Below, one piece after another: positions 8,422 to 15,896 of a DNA stretch of 47,069 bases. Made by a program: the position numbers and the translations under genes. Source of the DNA: an uncultured Mucilaginibacter sp. (GTDB lineage: Bacteria > Bacteroidota > Bacteroidia > Sphingobacteriales > Sphingobacteriaceae). The notes beneath the pieces are model-generated. The model was not told the DNA's origin. It made no database searches and saw only the letters and a list, made by a program, of their open reading frames with translations. The stretch is taken from the NCBI GenBank assembly GCA_913775265.1, contig CAJYJH010000090.1, forward strand, positions 1 to 47,069. Direction: 5' to 3'. Position 1 is the stretch's first letter; the number at the start of each line of letters is the position of its first letter.

Positions 8422-9205
8422 AAATACCGACCAGCAACAGCCCAAAAATGTAGAGCCTTTTGATGCCCGTAAAGCGAACCGGCGTACTTTTATCTCGTCG
8501 CTTACCTTGCTGGCGGGTGGTGCTTTTGCTTACTGGGGATGGGATCAATTGTACCATGCACCTAAAGAAACTGCCGCCGATGCCACAGCCGGCGCCCGTG
8601 CTCCGTTAAGAAAAGTTTTGGACATGAACGGTGAGTTGGCCGAGCGGGTAGTAAGTCCTGATCATTTATCTAAAACTTACCCAAAAGCGATGGCAGCTAA
8701 AAAGCCGCGCGTAAATGGTAAAATCGGGCTCAATAATAAAGCTATTGAGGATTGGAAACTGACGGTTTATAAAAGCACATCAGAAAACATCAGCCTCACT
8801 TTAGAGGAGATTAAAAAACTACCTAAAACCGAGTTTGCCTTCGAGTTTAAATGTGTGGAGGGCTGGAGCCAGATAAGCCATTGGGGCGGTGTAAAATTTA
8901 GCGATTTTATAAAACATTATAACCTAACCGAACAGGCGGCCATGGCCTATGTTGGCCTGAACACGCCCGACAAAAAATACTATATTGGCATCGATATGCC
9001 GAGCGCCCTGCACCCGCAAACGCTGCTCTGTTACGAAGTGAGCGGACAACCTTTGCCACCTGAGCATGGCGCTCCTTTGCGACTCATTATCCCGACCAAA
9101 TATGGCATCAAGAATTTGAAGCAGATCGGTAATATTTTTTTCAGCAACGAACGCCCACCCGATTATTGGGCCGAATTAGGCTATGATTACTTTTCGGGAT
9201 TATAA
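8408..9205 (+). CDS. Tat-exported molybdopterin-dependent oxidoreductase (SUOX fold)
   Basis: A 265-aa protein with a twin-arginine signal (KANRRTFISSLTLLAGG, Arg25-Arg26) that lacks an obvious cleavage site and may stay as a membrane anchor. The rest is the sulfite-oxidase-family Mo-cofactor domain: FEFKCVEGWSQISHWGGV with Mo-ligating Cys149, IGIDMPSALHPQTLLCYE, and PLPPEHGAPLRLIIPTKYGIKNLK. It should act on the periplasmic side. The family includes MsrP (YedY), which reduces oxidised methionines, but the substrate is not determined by these motifs. Its ATG lies within the cytochrome b561 gene (14-nt overlap), so the two are coupled in translation and almost certainly form one redox module. 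Confidence 0.9.
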   Translation: METPENTDQQQPKNVEPFDARKANRRTFISSLTLLAGGAFAYWGWDQLYHAPKETAADATAGARAPLRKVLDMNGELAERVVSPDHLSKTYPKAMAAKKPRVNGKIGLNNKAIEDWKLTVYKSTSENISLTLEEIKKLPKTEFAFEFKCVEGWSQISHWGGVKFSDFIKHYNLTEQAAMAYVGLNTPDKKYYIGIDMPSALHPQTLLCYEVSGQPLPPEHGAPLRLIIPTKYGIKNLKQIGNIFFSNERPPDYWAELGYDYFSGL

Positions 9206-9218
9206 ACTATATTTCAAC

Positions 9219-9247
9219 AAAAAAGCCATTTGTTGTGCAAATGGCTT
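9219..9247 (-). terminator. Intrinsic terminator of the kinase/flavoprotein operon
   Basis: A perfect 9-bp stem (AAGCCATTT / AAATGGCTT) with a 7-nt loop. On the minus strand it ends in a run of six T residues. It lies downstream of the stop codon at 9276. Confidence 0.75.
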
Positions 9248-9275
9248 ACAGGGTATTTTACACACCGGCGTGGTT

Positions 9276-10937
9276 CTAAACATCCGCCAGGTATTTGTGT
9301 ACAAAACTGATAGCCATTGATCCCTCACCAACGGCAGAGGCAACCCTGTTCATGGCTCCAGCCCTTACATCGCCTGCAGCAAAAATACCGGGACAGCTGG
9401 TTTCCAATAGATATGGATCCCGTTTTAACTTCCAACTTTGGGCAAAGTTATCGCGCCCGTGCAAGTCGCGACCGGTTTCTATGAAGTTACCTTTGTTTTT
9501 AATGATCCCCATTTGTACCCAATCGGTGTAAGGCTTGGCACCAATAAAAATATAAAGCGCAGTTGCCTTTTCGGTAACTGTTTCGCGGGTGTTTACATTA
9601 ATTAGCGTTAATTCTTCCAGGCAATTATGGCCTTTGGCCTCAATCACTTCGGTGTACGGTAGTACGGTGATATTAGGTGTATTGGCAATCTGCTCAATTA
9701 AGTAAGCCGACATGGTAGCCTCGAGGCTTTCGCGGCGGATGACAATATGTACCTGCTTAGCAAATTTAGAAAGATACATGGCTGCCTGCCCTGCCGAATT
9801 ACCTCCGCCAATGATATACACCGGCTTATCTTTACAAGCAGCAGCCTCGGTCATGGCGGCACCGTAATAAATACCGGCGCCTGTAAACTGGTCTATCCCT
9901 GGCACTTCCAGTTTACGGTAGTCCACCCCAGTGGTGATGACGATAGAGCGGCTGATGATTTCAGACCCGTCATCCAGAATAATATACTTATAACCATCGC
10001 GCTCTTGAATATCATGCACTGTTCGCGGCGACAAGAACTCAGCACCTAAACGCCGGGCTTGGCTAATGGCACGGTGGGTTAAGTCGGCACCGCTTAAGCC
10101 CGCCGGGAAGCCTAAATAATTTTCGATACGTGAGCTTGATCCGGCCTGACCACCCGGTGCTTTGCGCTCTATTAATAAGGTACGCAAACCCTCAGATGCG
10201 CCATAAACAGAAGCAGCCAAGCCTGCAGGACCAGCACCAATAATCACTACATCATAAATTTGATTGGTTAGTTGCGGACTGATACCCAGCTTCTCAGCAA
10301 TCTGGCTAATAGTTGGCCGTTGCTGGCAGGTACCGTCCTCATAGATCACTACCGGGAGATTTTCATTGGTCAACTTATTAATGGCAAACATCTTTTTGGC
10401 CTCCTCGTTGCGTTCCACGTCCAGCCACTGGTAAGGGATCAAGTTACTGCTCAGGTAATCTTTTACCACGTGCGATTGCGGCGAAAATTGAAAACCCATC
10501 AGCTTAATACCTTTAAACTCCGGTGTGTAATCAACATGCCAATCGTCCAGCAAATCGTTAATCACCGGGTATAACTTATCTTCGGGCGGGTCCCAGGGCT
10601 TCATCAGGTAGTAATCCAGTTGCACATCATTGATGGCTTTGATGGCAGCATCGGTATCTGAGTAGGCCGTTAACAATACCCGCTTGGCATTCGGGTAAAT
10701 CTGCATCGCTTTTTGCAAAAAATCCACGCCGGGCATTTCGGGCATTCGCTGATCACTGACGAATAAAGCGACTACATCGCCTGCATTTTTCATTTCTACC
10801 AATGTATCTAATGCTTCGTTGGCAGACTCGGTATTTATAATTTTGTACTCCTTGCCGTATTGCTGCCGTAAATCGCGGGTGATGGCACGCAATACCTGTA
10901 CATCATCATCAATAGCAAATATTATAGGGCGACTCAT
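9276..10937 (-). CDS. Response-regulator receiver fused to a thioredoxin-reductase-like flavoprotein
   Basis: A 553-aa three-part protein. Residues 1-130 are a CheY-like receiver with acidic D10-D12, phospho-acceptor D62 (VSDQRMPEMPG), T90 and K113 (LMKPWD). Residues about 145-225 look like a thioredoxin/glutaredoxin fold, but the active site reads SPQS (152-155) instead of CxxC. Residues 228-553 are a thioredoxin-reductase-type module with FAD motif GAGPAG (234-239), NADPH motif GGGNSAGQAA and the final FAAGDVR. The usual CATC pair of thioredoxin reductase is absent (AAMTEAAACKDK at that place), and no CxxC occurs anywhere. It may therefore move electrons to something other than a dithiol, or act as a redox-sensing output. 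It is co-transcribed with the upstream kinase (27-nt gap), which should phosphorylate D62. Annotated relatives are called fused response regulator/thioredoxin-disulfide reductase. Confidence 0.9.
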   Translation of the reverse strand: MSRPIIFAIDDDVQVLRAITRDLRQQYGKEYKIINTESANEALDTLVEMKNAGDVVALFVSDQRMPEMPGVDFLQKAMQIYPNAKRVLLTAYSDTDAAIKAINDVQLDYYLMKPWDPPEDKLYPVINDLLDDWHVDYTPEFKGIKLMGFQFSPQSHVVKDYLSSNLIPYQWLDVERNEEAKKMFAINKLTNENLPVVIYEDGTCQQRPTISQIAEKLGISPQLTNQIYDVVIIGAGPAGLAASVYGASEGLRTLLIERKAPGGQAGSSSRIENYLGFPAGLSGADLTHRAISQARRLGAEFLSPRTVHDIQERDGYKYIILDDGSEIISRSIVITTGVDYRKLEVPGIDQFTGAGIYYGAAMTEAAACKDKPVYIIGGGNSAGQAAMYLSKFAKQVHIVIRRESLEATMSAYLIEQIANTPNITVLPYTEVIEAKGHNCLEELTLINVNTRETVTEKATALYIFIGAKPYTDWVQMGIIKNKGNFIETGRDLHGRDNFAQSWKLKRDPYLLETSCPGIFAAGDVRAGAMNRVASAVGEGSMAISFVHKYLADV

Positions 10938-10964
10938 AAAATCTTTTTAGTTTTTAGAATTTAC

Positions 10965-12371
10965 TTAACGATTGTTAATGGGTATACAAACAATAAATTC
11001 GGTATGCCCCGGCTGGCTTTTTACTTTGATGGAGCCATTATGCTGTTGCTTGATAATGCGCTGCACCACCTCGAGCCCCATACCTGTACCTTTACCCATT
11101 GATTTGGTAGTGAAGAACGGATCGAATATACGGTTCTTAATTTCATCTGGAATACCCGGTCCGTCATCGGCAATAATTACCTCGGCATAATCGCGGTCTT
11201 TTCGGGTTTTGATGGTTAACGTTCCGGTACCATTAACTTCCATAGCATCAATAGCGTTGTCAATTAAATTGGTCCACACCTGGTTAAGTTCCCCTACCAG
11301 CATGTTGATAGGCGGCAACTGTGAGTCATACTCTTCCACCACCTTAACCTTACCCTCTTTTAATTTATGTCCGAGCATAGTAAGCGTATTGTGCAGCCCG
11401 GTCTCAACCGGTGTAACCTGTTTATCCTGTCCCCTATCCATATGGGTAAAGGTTTTGATAGATGTGATCAAAGACGCAATACGTTGCGACGCATCGTGAA
11501 TATCAGCTACCATTTTGGAAGACAGTAGCGTATCATGTATCCATTCAAAAACCGGCGTAGCGGCTTCGGCGGTCATGTGGCGGCAAATGCTACCCAGATC
11601 ATCTATGCTAAAGCCATAGCTCACCAGGTTTTCGGCAATCTCATCAGGGTTGCCAATCTCGTGATCGTCCAGCCATTCGGCCATATCACTTTCCAGTTGA
11701 CTACGTTCACGCAGGCTTAAACGGGTAGTATTCTCACGGTCTAAAATTCGTGTGATTTCAGCCTTAACCATCCCCACCCGATCAACATCCATGTGTACAG
11801 CTACCAGCTTGGCAAACAGGTCGGGCTGCGATTGCAGGTGCTTTTTTAACGAGGCGGCGTTACGAACAATAGAGGCCGCCGGGTTATTTAACTCATGCGC
11901 CAAACCCGCCGAAAGCTTACCTAAAGCCATCATTTTTTCGTTCTGCTGCATAAAAGCAGTTGAATCGCGCACGCGATTACTCATAATACTTACCAGCGCC
12001 TGGGTAAGCTCGTAGTACGTTTTAATGAGCTCAGGGCACTGATCGACCGGTAATGTCATGATTACCGTTGGTCCAACAGCCACACCGTCACCAAAAGCTA
12101 CTTTACCTCTGGAGTAAGGCAAAAAGCCAGTGATCTCCCGCTCGTGCATAGTAACCAATTCGGTGCGCACACCGTTTTGCCAGCGATAAAGACGTAATTT
12201 CCCGGAAAAAAGAAAATAAGTGCCACTTAACGGCTCGTCTCGTTTAAAGATGTAGTCGCCGTCGTTATACTGTTGGGTTATGCTGTGGTCTATCAGCCAT
12301 TGCAGTTGCTCATCCGGCACATCCTGCAAAGCCTCAATAGTTTGTAACCAGCTTACCGTAACCTGTTCCAT
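10965..12371 (-). CDS. Cyclic-nucleotide-binding-domain sensor histidine kinase
   Basis: A 468-aa soluble histidine kinase. Residues about 25-115 are a Crp-like nucleotide-binding beta-roll ([28 protein letters not shown]). The dimerisation region holds the H-box [11 protein letters not shown] (His159). A long helical spacer precedes the ATPase core: N-box [10 protein letters not shown] (about 369-378), G1 DDGPGIPDE (402-410), F-box FDPFFTTK and G2 [11 protein letters not shown] (427-435). There is no transmembrane segment, so it senses a cytoplasmic signal, either a bound small ligand or redox state. The receiver-flavoprotein gene follows 27 nt downstream and is the obvious partner. The two sit apart from the neighbouring operons. 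Confidence 0.92.
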   Translation of the reverse strand: MEQVTVSWLQTIEALQDVPDEQLQWLIDHSITQQYNDGDYIFKRDEPLSGTYFLFSGKLRLYRWQNGVRTELVTMHEREITGFLPYSRGKVAFGDGVAVGPTVIMTLPVDQCPELIKTYYELTQALVSIMSNRVRDSTAFMQQNEKMMALGKLSAGLAHELNNPAASIVRNAASLKKHLQSQPDLFAKLVAVHMDVDRVGMVKAEITRILDRENTTRLSLRERSQLESDMAEWLDDHEIGNPDEIAENLVSYGFSIDDLGSICRHMTAEAATPVFEWIHDTLLSSKMVADIHDASQRIASLITSIKTFTHMDRGQDKQVTPVETGLHNTLTMLGHKLKEGKVKVVEEYDSQLPPINMLVGELNQVWTNLIDNAIDAMEVNGTGTLTIKTRKDRDYAEVIIADDGPGIPDEIKNRIFDPFFTTKSMGKGTGMGLEVVQRIIKQQHNGSIKVKSQPGHTEFIVCIPINNR

Positions 12372-12460
12372 AGATAGAAAGCTTAAAGTGCTTAAATATA
12401 CAAATTACCCGTGCAATAGAGCTAACAGCTATTATTGCATACTTGTAACTCAATGAAAGC

Positions 12461-12495
12461 AACGATGCCCGATATTGTTAGCATCGGGCATCGTT
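12461..12495 (-). terminator. Terminator of the quinone-detoxification-like operon
   Basis: A perfect 13-bp stem (AACGATGCCCGAT / ATCGGGCATCGTT) with a 9-nt loop lies just past the cupin stop codon. The T-run on the minus strand is short and interrupted, but the stem is strong. Confidence 0.75.
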
Positions 12496-12504
12496 ATTTA
12501 GGAA

Positions 12505-12867
12505 TCAAAAAATGATGAAAAGCGAAGTACGCTCCTGGGCCAGTAAATTACGGCTGCGATGCCCTTTGCCTGTGGTATCTTCCATCAGTAATATCTCGCC
12601 TTGTTCAAAACTCCGCTTTTCGCCAAGGGATGTTTCAATTTCTACACCACCATTTAGCAGTACCACAAATTGCTTTTGCGGGGCGTTATGCCAGTCGTCG
12701 TATCCCGGTGGCACCTTTCTAAAAATCAGCCGGCCTACCTCTACTTTTTCTGATAGAGACCCGATAGGCCCGGCATCAGTTAATGGATACTCCAGCGTAT
12801 CAAAACAGCTGTGCCCATCAGGCCCGGTATAAACCCTGGTTACTTTAAAAGTTTCCATTACAATCAT
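12505..12867 (-). CDS. Cupin-domain protein
   Basis: A 120-aa single-domain cupin. The beta-barrel is visible as DDWHNAPQKQFVVLLNGGVEIET (His at the first metal-site position) followed by EQGEILLMEDTTGKGHRSR (second motif with His). Such proteins bind a metal and act as small dioxygenases, isomerases or sensors. Its gene is last in a four-gene operon and starts 3 nt after the GNAT stop. A second ATG three codons in is an equally possible start. Close relatives are annotated only as cupin-domain proteins, so a role in processing ring-cleavage products is inferred from the operon. Confidence 0.82.
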   Translation of the reverse strand: MIVMETFKVTRVYTGPDGHSCFDTLEYPLTDAGPIGSLSEKVEVGRLIFRKVPPGYDDWHNAPQKQFVVLLNGGVEIETSLGEKRSFEQGEILLMEDTTGKGHRSRNLLAQERTSLFIIF

Positions 12868-12870
12868 TTA

Positions 12871-13155
12871 TTAAGCCAATAATCTGTTCCATTCTGGATG
12901 GCGCTTTAAATAAACCTGTACGTAAGAACACAATGGCACCAATTTAAGCTGATGTTCTCTGATGAAATGAAAAGCTTTGTTTACGATAGCTTCAGCAGCA
13001 CCCGTACCCCTTAGCGTTTCTGGAACTTCTGTATGGATGAGGTATATCTTATTGTCTTTACGCTTATAATCTATAAAGGCTAATTGCCCATTTATCTCAA
13101 GCTCAAAATGATGAATGGCTTCGTTGTTTACTAAAGAAATGTCGTCAAAATTCAT
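12871..13155 (-). CDS. Small GNAT-type N-acetyltransferase (COG2388-like)
   Basis: A 94-aa minimal acetyltransferase. It keeps the core strands (FELEINGQLAFIDYKRKDNKIYLIHTEVP) and the acetyl-CoA loop RGTGAAEAIVNKAF, followed by LKLVPLCSYVQVYLKRHPEW. This is the pattern of the short YjdJ/GTLF3B-like GNAT family that consists of a single alpha/beta core. The acceptor is unknown. It lies 19 nt after the carboxylesterase and 3 nt before the cupin in the same operon, so it may modify a product of the same detoxification route. Confidence 0.88.
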   Translation of the reverse strand: MNFDDISLVNNEAIHHFELEINGQLAFIDYKRKDNKIYLIHTEVPETLRGTGAAEAIVNKAFHFIREHQLKLVPLCSYVQVYLKRHPEWNRLLA

Positions 13156-13174
13156 GATTCTAAATGCTTATGTT

Positions 13175-13807
13175 TTAAACAGATTGGCGAGAAAGTAACT
13201 CGTTAGCCAGTTCGATCTCGGGCATGGTAATAGTGTGTGGCCTTCCCGGATAAACTTTTAGTGTAACTTGCGCACCCAGGTTTTTGAACAATTCTACACT
13301 TTCTTCCACGCGGTGTAACGGCACATGCGGGTCGGGGTTGCCTGTGGTGATTAGCACCGGCGTATTCCCGAAGTTTCCCTGGTAACGTTCGGTAACCAGC
13401 TCTTCGCCTATCAAGCCGCCGGTAAAAGCAACAGCACCGCCGTAAACCTGCGCATTACGGGCAATGTATTCCAGTGTTAAACATGCCCCCTGCGAAAAGC
13501 CCATAAAATAGGTACGATCGGCGGGGATACCATCTGCCTTAATTTTTTCGACCAGTTGACTAATCGTATCCAATGCCGAATCTAAGGCCGGTTGATTTTG
13601 ACTCCCGAGCGCCATAAAGCTATAGGGGTACCAACTATTGTTGGTGGCTTCGGGAGCGTAAATAGCTAAACCTTCTGCTTCCAGCTCACGGGCCAGACTG
13701 ATGATATTTGCTGCCGTGCCGCCGCGACCGTGCAGCATTAACAGTGCCCCTTTGGCTTGTGCAGCCGGGGTACCGGCTTTTTTATATTGCATGCTGTGTG
13801 TATACAT
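13175..13807 (-). CDS. Phospholipase/carboxylesterase-type alpha/beta hydrolase (MhqD-like)
   Basis: A 210-aa serine hydrolase of the carboxylesterase 2 family. The oxyanion strand is MLHGRGGTAAN, the nucleophile elbow GFSQG has Ser105, the acid is in GNPDPHVP (about Asp159), and the base is His191 in GRPHTI. There is no signal peptide, so it is cytoplasmic. The gene begins 2 nt after the ring-cleaving dioxygenase stop, the same pairing as mhqE-mhqD in Bacillus, where the two proteins protect against hydroquinones and related electrophiles. The hydrolase may open ester or lactone products of ring cleavage. Exact substrates are unknown. Confidence 0.88.
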   Translation of the reverse strand: MYTHSMQYKKAGTPAAQAKGALLMLHGRGGTAANIISLARELEAEGLAIYAPEATNNSWYPYSFMALGSQNQPALDSALDTISQLVEKIKADGIPADRTYFMGFSQGACLTLEYIARNAQVYGGAVAFTGGLIGEELVTERYQGNFGNTPVLITTGNPDPHVPLHRVEESVELFKNLGAQVTLKVYPGRPHTITMPEIELANELLSRQSV

Positions 13808-13809
13808 GA

Positions 13810-14745
13810 TTAAACTAATTTAGGTAAGGTAGTTTCGAGAGCGCTACGGAATTGCTCGTATTGTGCAGGCAGTTTTAAATGAGTACCTAATTCATTCACC
13901 GGTTCATCTACACTAAAGCCAGGGTTATCGGTTGCAATTTCGAACAATACACCTCCCGGCTCGCGGAAGTACAGCGAATAGAAGTAATTACGGTCAATTT
14001 TATCGGTAATGTGCAAACCTAAGGCTTCAATTTTTTCGCGGTATTGCATCAGTATCTCCTCATTTTTTACCCTGAAGGCTACGTGGTGTACTGAGCCACC
14101 GGCAACGTGTCCGGCATGTTCGCCGGGTACTTCTACCAGATCAACAATATTGGCATTATCTACCGCGTCGGTTACAAAGCGATAGCGGTTAACGTGCTGC
14201 TCCAGTAAGCGGTAACCAAACACGCCGGTTAAAATATCGGCGGTAGGCTGCATTTTGTTGGTGGTAATGGTTACGTTATGAAAACCTTTGGTGGCATTTT
14301 CGGCTTTAACCTCTTCAGTTTCCCATGGTAAACGATTATCAGCGGTTTTAGAACCAATCAGTTCCAGTTTTAATCCGTCAGGATCCAGGAAAGTTAAATA
14401 GGGCTCGCCAAACTTCTCAGCCACTTTGTTATAAGTTACATTATGCTGCTCAAAACGTTTCAGCCAAAAATCGAAACTATTTTCGGGTACCGAGTAACCA
14501 ATCTCGGTAGCTTGACGGCTGCCTCTTCGGCCGGTCATAATATTTTCCCAGGGGAAAAAAGTTAAGATGCTGCCTGGGGTGCCTTGCTCATCGCCATAGT
14601 ATAAGTGATAAGTTTCAGGATCGTCGAAGTTTACAGTTTTTTTAACCAGGCGCAGGCCTAAAACTTTAACGTAAAAATTATAGTTACGTTGGGCATTACC
14701 GGCAATTGCGGTGATATGATGAATGCCATTGATCGAATTTTCCAT
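13810..14745 (-). CDS. VOC-family ring-cleaving dioxygenase (MhqE/MhqO-like)
   Basis: A 311-aa vicinal-oxygen-chelate protein with two pairs of beta-alpha-beta-beta-beta modules. The first begins INGIHHITAIAG and contains YHLYYGDEQGTPGSILTFFPW. The second contains GSVHHVAFRV and ends GGVLFEIATDNPGF. The two His-His positions and the late Glu are the metal ligands of extradiol-type dioxygenases. Close families protect cells from (methyl)hydroquinone and catechol by ring cleavage. It is the first clear gene of a four-gene operon with a carboxylesterase, an acetyltransferase and a cupin. No MhqR/MarR-type regulator is adjacent. The substrate is inferred from family and context. Confidence 0.9.
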   Translation of the reverse strand: MENSINGIHHITAIAGNAQRNYNFYVKVLGLRLVKKTVNFDDPETYHLYYGDEQGTPGSILTFFPWENIMTGRRGSRQATEIGYSVPENSFDFWLKRFEQHNVTYNKVAEKFGEPYLTFLDPDGLKLELIGSKTADNRLPWETEEVKAENATKGFHNVTITTNKMQPTADILTGVFGYRLLEQHVNRYRFVTDAVDNANIVDLVEVPGEHAGHVAGGSVHHVAFRVKNEEILMQYREKIEALGLHITDKIDRNYFYSLYFREPGGVLFEIATDNPGFSVDEPVNELGTHLKLPAQYEQFRSALETTLPKLV

Positions 14746-14786
14746 GGTGTCTAAATTTTAAAAATTGATGATGGTTTAATGATTAT

Positions 14787-14924
14787 TTAGTGTGATTGAG
14801 TGCGTTGCCTGATCTTATCCCAATTGGTTTGCAGATACTTTACGCTCATGCACAAAGCGGCCGAAATTTGCATCGGACTACTGTCCGGGAAACCTAAAGC
14901 GATGATGTGGGCAACTACTTTCAT
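14787..14924 (-). CDS. Possible 45-aa small protein upstream of the dioxygenase
   Basis: On the minus strand an ATG at 14924 opens a 45-codon frame ending at 14787, 41 nt before the dioxygenase ATG. The product begins MKVVAHIIALGFPDSSPM and ends with a basic helix (KYLQTNWDKIRQRTQSH). Its composition is protein-like rather than random, and it lies on the same strand as the operon. It could be a leader peptide or a small conserved protein, or chance. The 362-bp gap 14746-15107 holds only this frame and the OmpA terminator. Confidence 0.35.
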   Translation of the reverse strand: MKVVAHIIALGFPDSSPMQISAALCMSVKYLQTNWDKIRQRTQSH

Positions 14925-15050
14925 TGTTTTGTTATTTGATGATTCAAATTTCGGCACTATGGCACCGTTTACTCTTAACGTACATTAAGAAATGATTTTG
15001 GATGCACTTTTTGTTCGCCGTTTCTGTCCACGTCCAAGTCATTTAAAAGC

Positions 15051-15088
15051 AAAACGGCTCCGCCTTATTAAAAGCAGAGCCGTTTTTA
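15051..15088. terminator. Intrinsic terminator downstream of the OmpA-like gene
   Basis: A perfect 10-bp stem (AAAACGGCTC / GAGCCGTTTT) with a 16-nt loop. T-runs are present at the outer ends on both strands, so it works for the minus-strand gene ending at 15108 and blocks transcription from the left. Confidence 0.8.
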
Positions 15089-15107
15089 TAGCTATTTATA
15101 GTTGTGG

Positions 15108-15632
15108 TTACATCACCTTAATTTCTACCCTCCGGTTAAGGCTGCGACCTTCTTCGGATGTATTGTTGGTTAACGGTTTGCTTTCACCCCATCCTTTCAC
15201 TTCCAGGTTACCACCGTTGATTCCGGCGTTGGTTAAATAACCTTTAACGGCGTTAGCACGATCTTCGGACAGTGACTGGTTATGAGCAGCGCTACCCTCG
15301 GCCGATGAGTGACCGTTGATTATAAATTTGGCATCCGGGTCCTTTTTCATTTCGGCTACAATTTTGTCCAGTGTACCGTAAGAGCTTGTTTTAAGCACGC
15401 CCGAATTAAATTCGAATTGAATATTACTAAAATTAAAGTTTGGTTTTGCTGGTGGTGGAGCCGGTTCTTCTTTTGGTTGTTCGGCAGGTTGTGCAGGTGG
15501 CGCAGGCGGTGGTGCCGGTGCTGCCGGGGCAGGTTCTGCAGGTTTAACTATTGCCTTTTTAGTTTTGCACGACGACACGGTTAAAGCAGCACATAAACCG
15601 GCTAACAAAATAGTTTTTGATAATAATTGCAT
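15108..15632 (-). CDS. OmpA-family peptidoglycan-binding lipoprotein
   Basis: A 174-aa protein. The ATG at 15632 is chosen because it opens a lipoprotein signal (MQLLSKTILLAGLCAALTVSSC, Cys22). The longer frame upstream has no signal and a poor composition. A Pro/Ala-rich linker of about 40 residues follows, suited to spanning from the membrane to the cell wall. The OmpA C-terminal domain comes next: IQFEFNSGVLKTSSYGTLDKI, FIINGHSSAEGS, NQSLSEDRANAVKGYL, and RSLNRRVEIKVM. It should be lipid-anchored in the outer membrane and bind peptidoglycan, giving envelope stability. It resembles Pal in design but is not beside tol genes. Confidence 0.9.
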   Translation of the reverse strand: MQLLSKTILLAGLCAALTVSSCKTKKAIVKPAEPAPAAPAPPPAPPAQPAEQPKEEPAPPPAKPNFNFSNIQFEFNSGVLKTSSYGTLDKIVAEMKKDPDAKFIINGHSSAEGSAAHNQSLSEDRANAVKGYLTNAGINGGNLEVKGWGESKPLTNNTSEEGRSLNRRVEIKVM

Positions 15633-15896
15633 AGGGATATAGTTTGCGTAAAAATAAAACTTACCTCCATAAAATGGAAAGCGAACATTTGTGTAACGAT
15701 GATTACGCCACCTTAATTGCAAGCAACAGCCGAAATTATGACTAAGTATTGCTGCAAACTTTGCAGATGGCAAGAAAACTAACTGTCATTATACGCTATC
15801 TGTCAGCACCTTATACACACAACTAAGAAGCGTAAAAAGCAACCTTCGAGTAAAGCTATACGCACAAACTGCTCCCGCAACAAATTAGTTACGCTA

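Noticed and set aside
9276..10937. Genuine thioredoxin reductase serving the trxA at 4715-5035
   Set aside because: No CxxC is found in the flavoprotein module, so it cannot carry out the standard dithiol exchange.
14800..15240. Plus-strand reading frames of 62 and 82 codons
   Set aside because: They run through the OmpA-gene terminator and antisense to better-supported minus-strand frames, with unlikely compositions; treated as spurious.
15633..15773. Longer N-terminus of the OmpA-like protein
   Set aside because: The extension has Cys/Arg/Phe-rich random composition, while the internal ATG opens a textbook lipoprotein signal.
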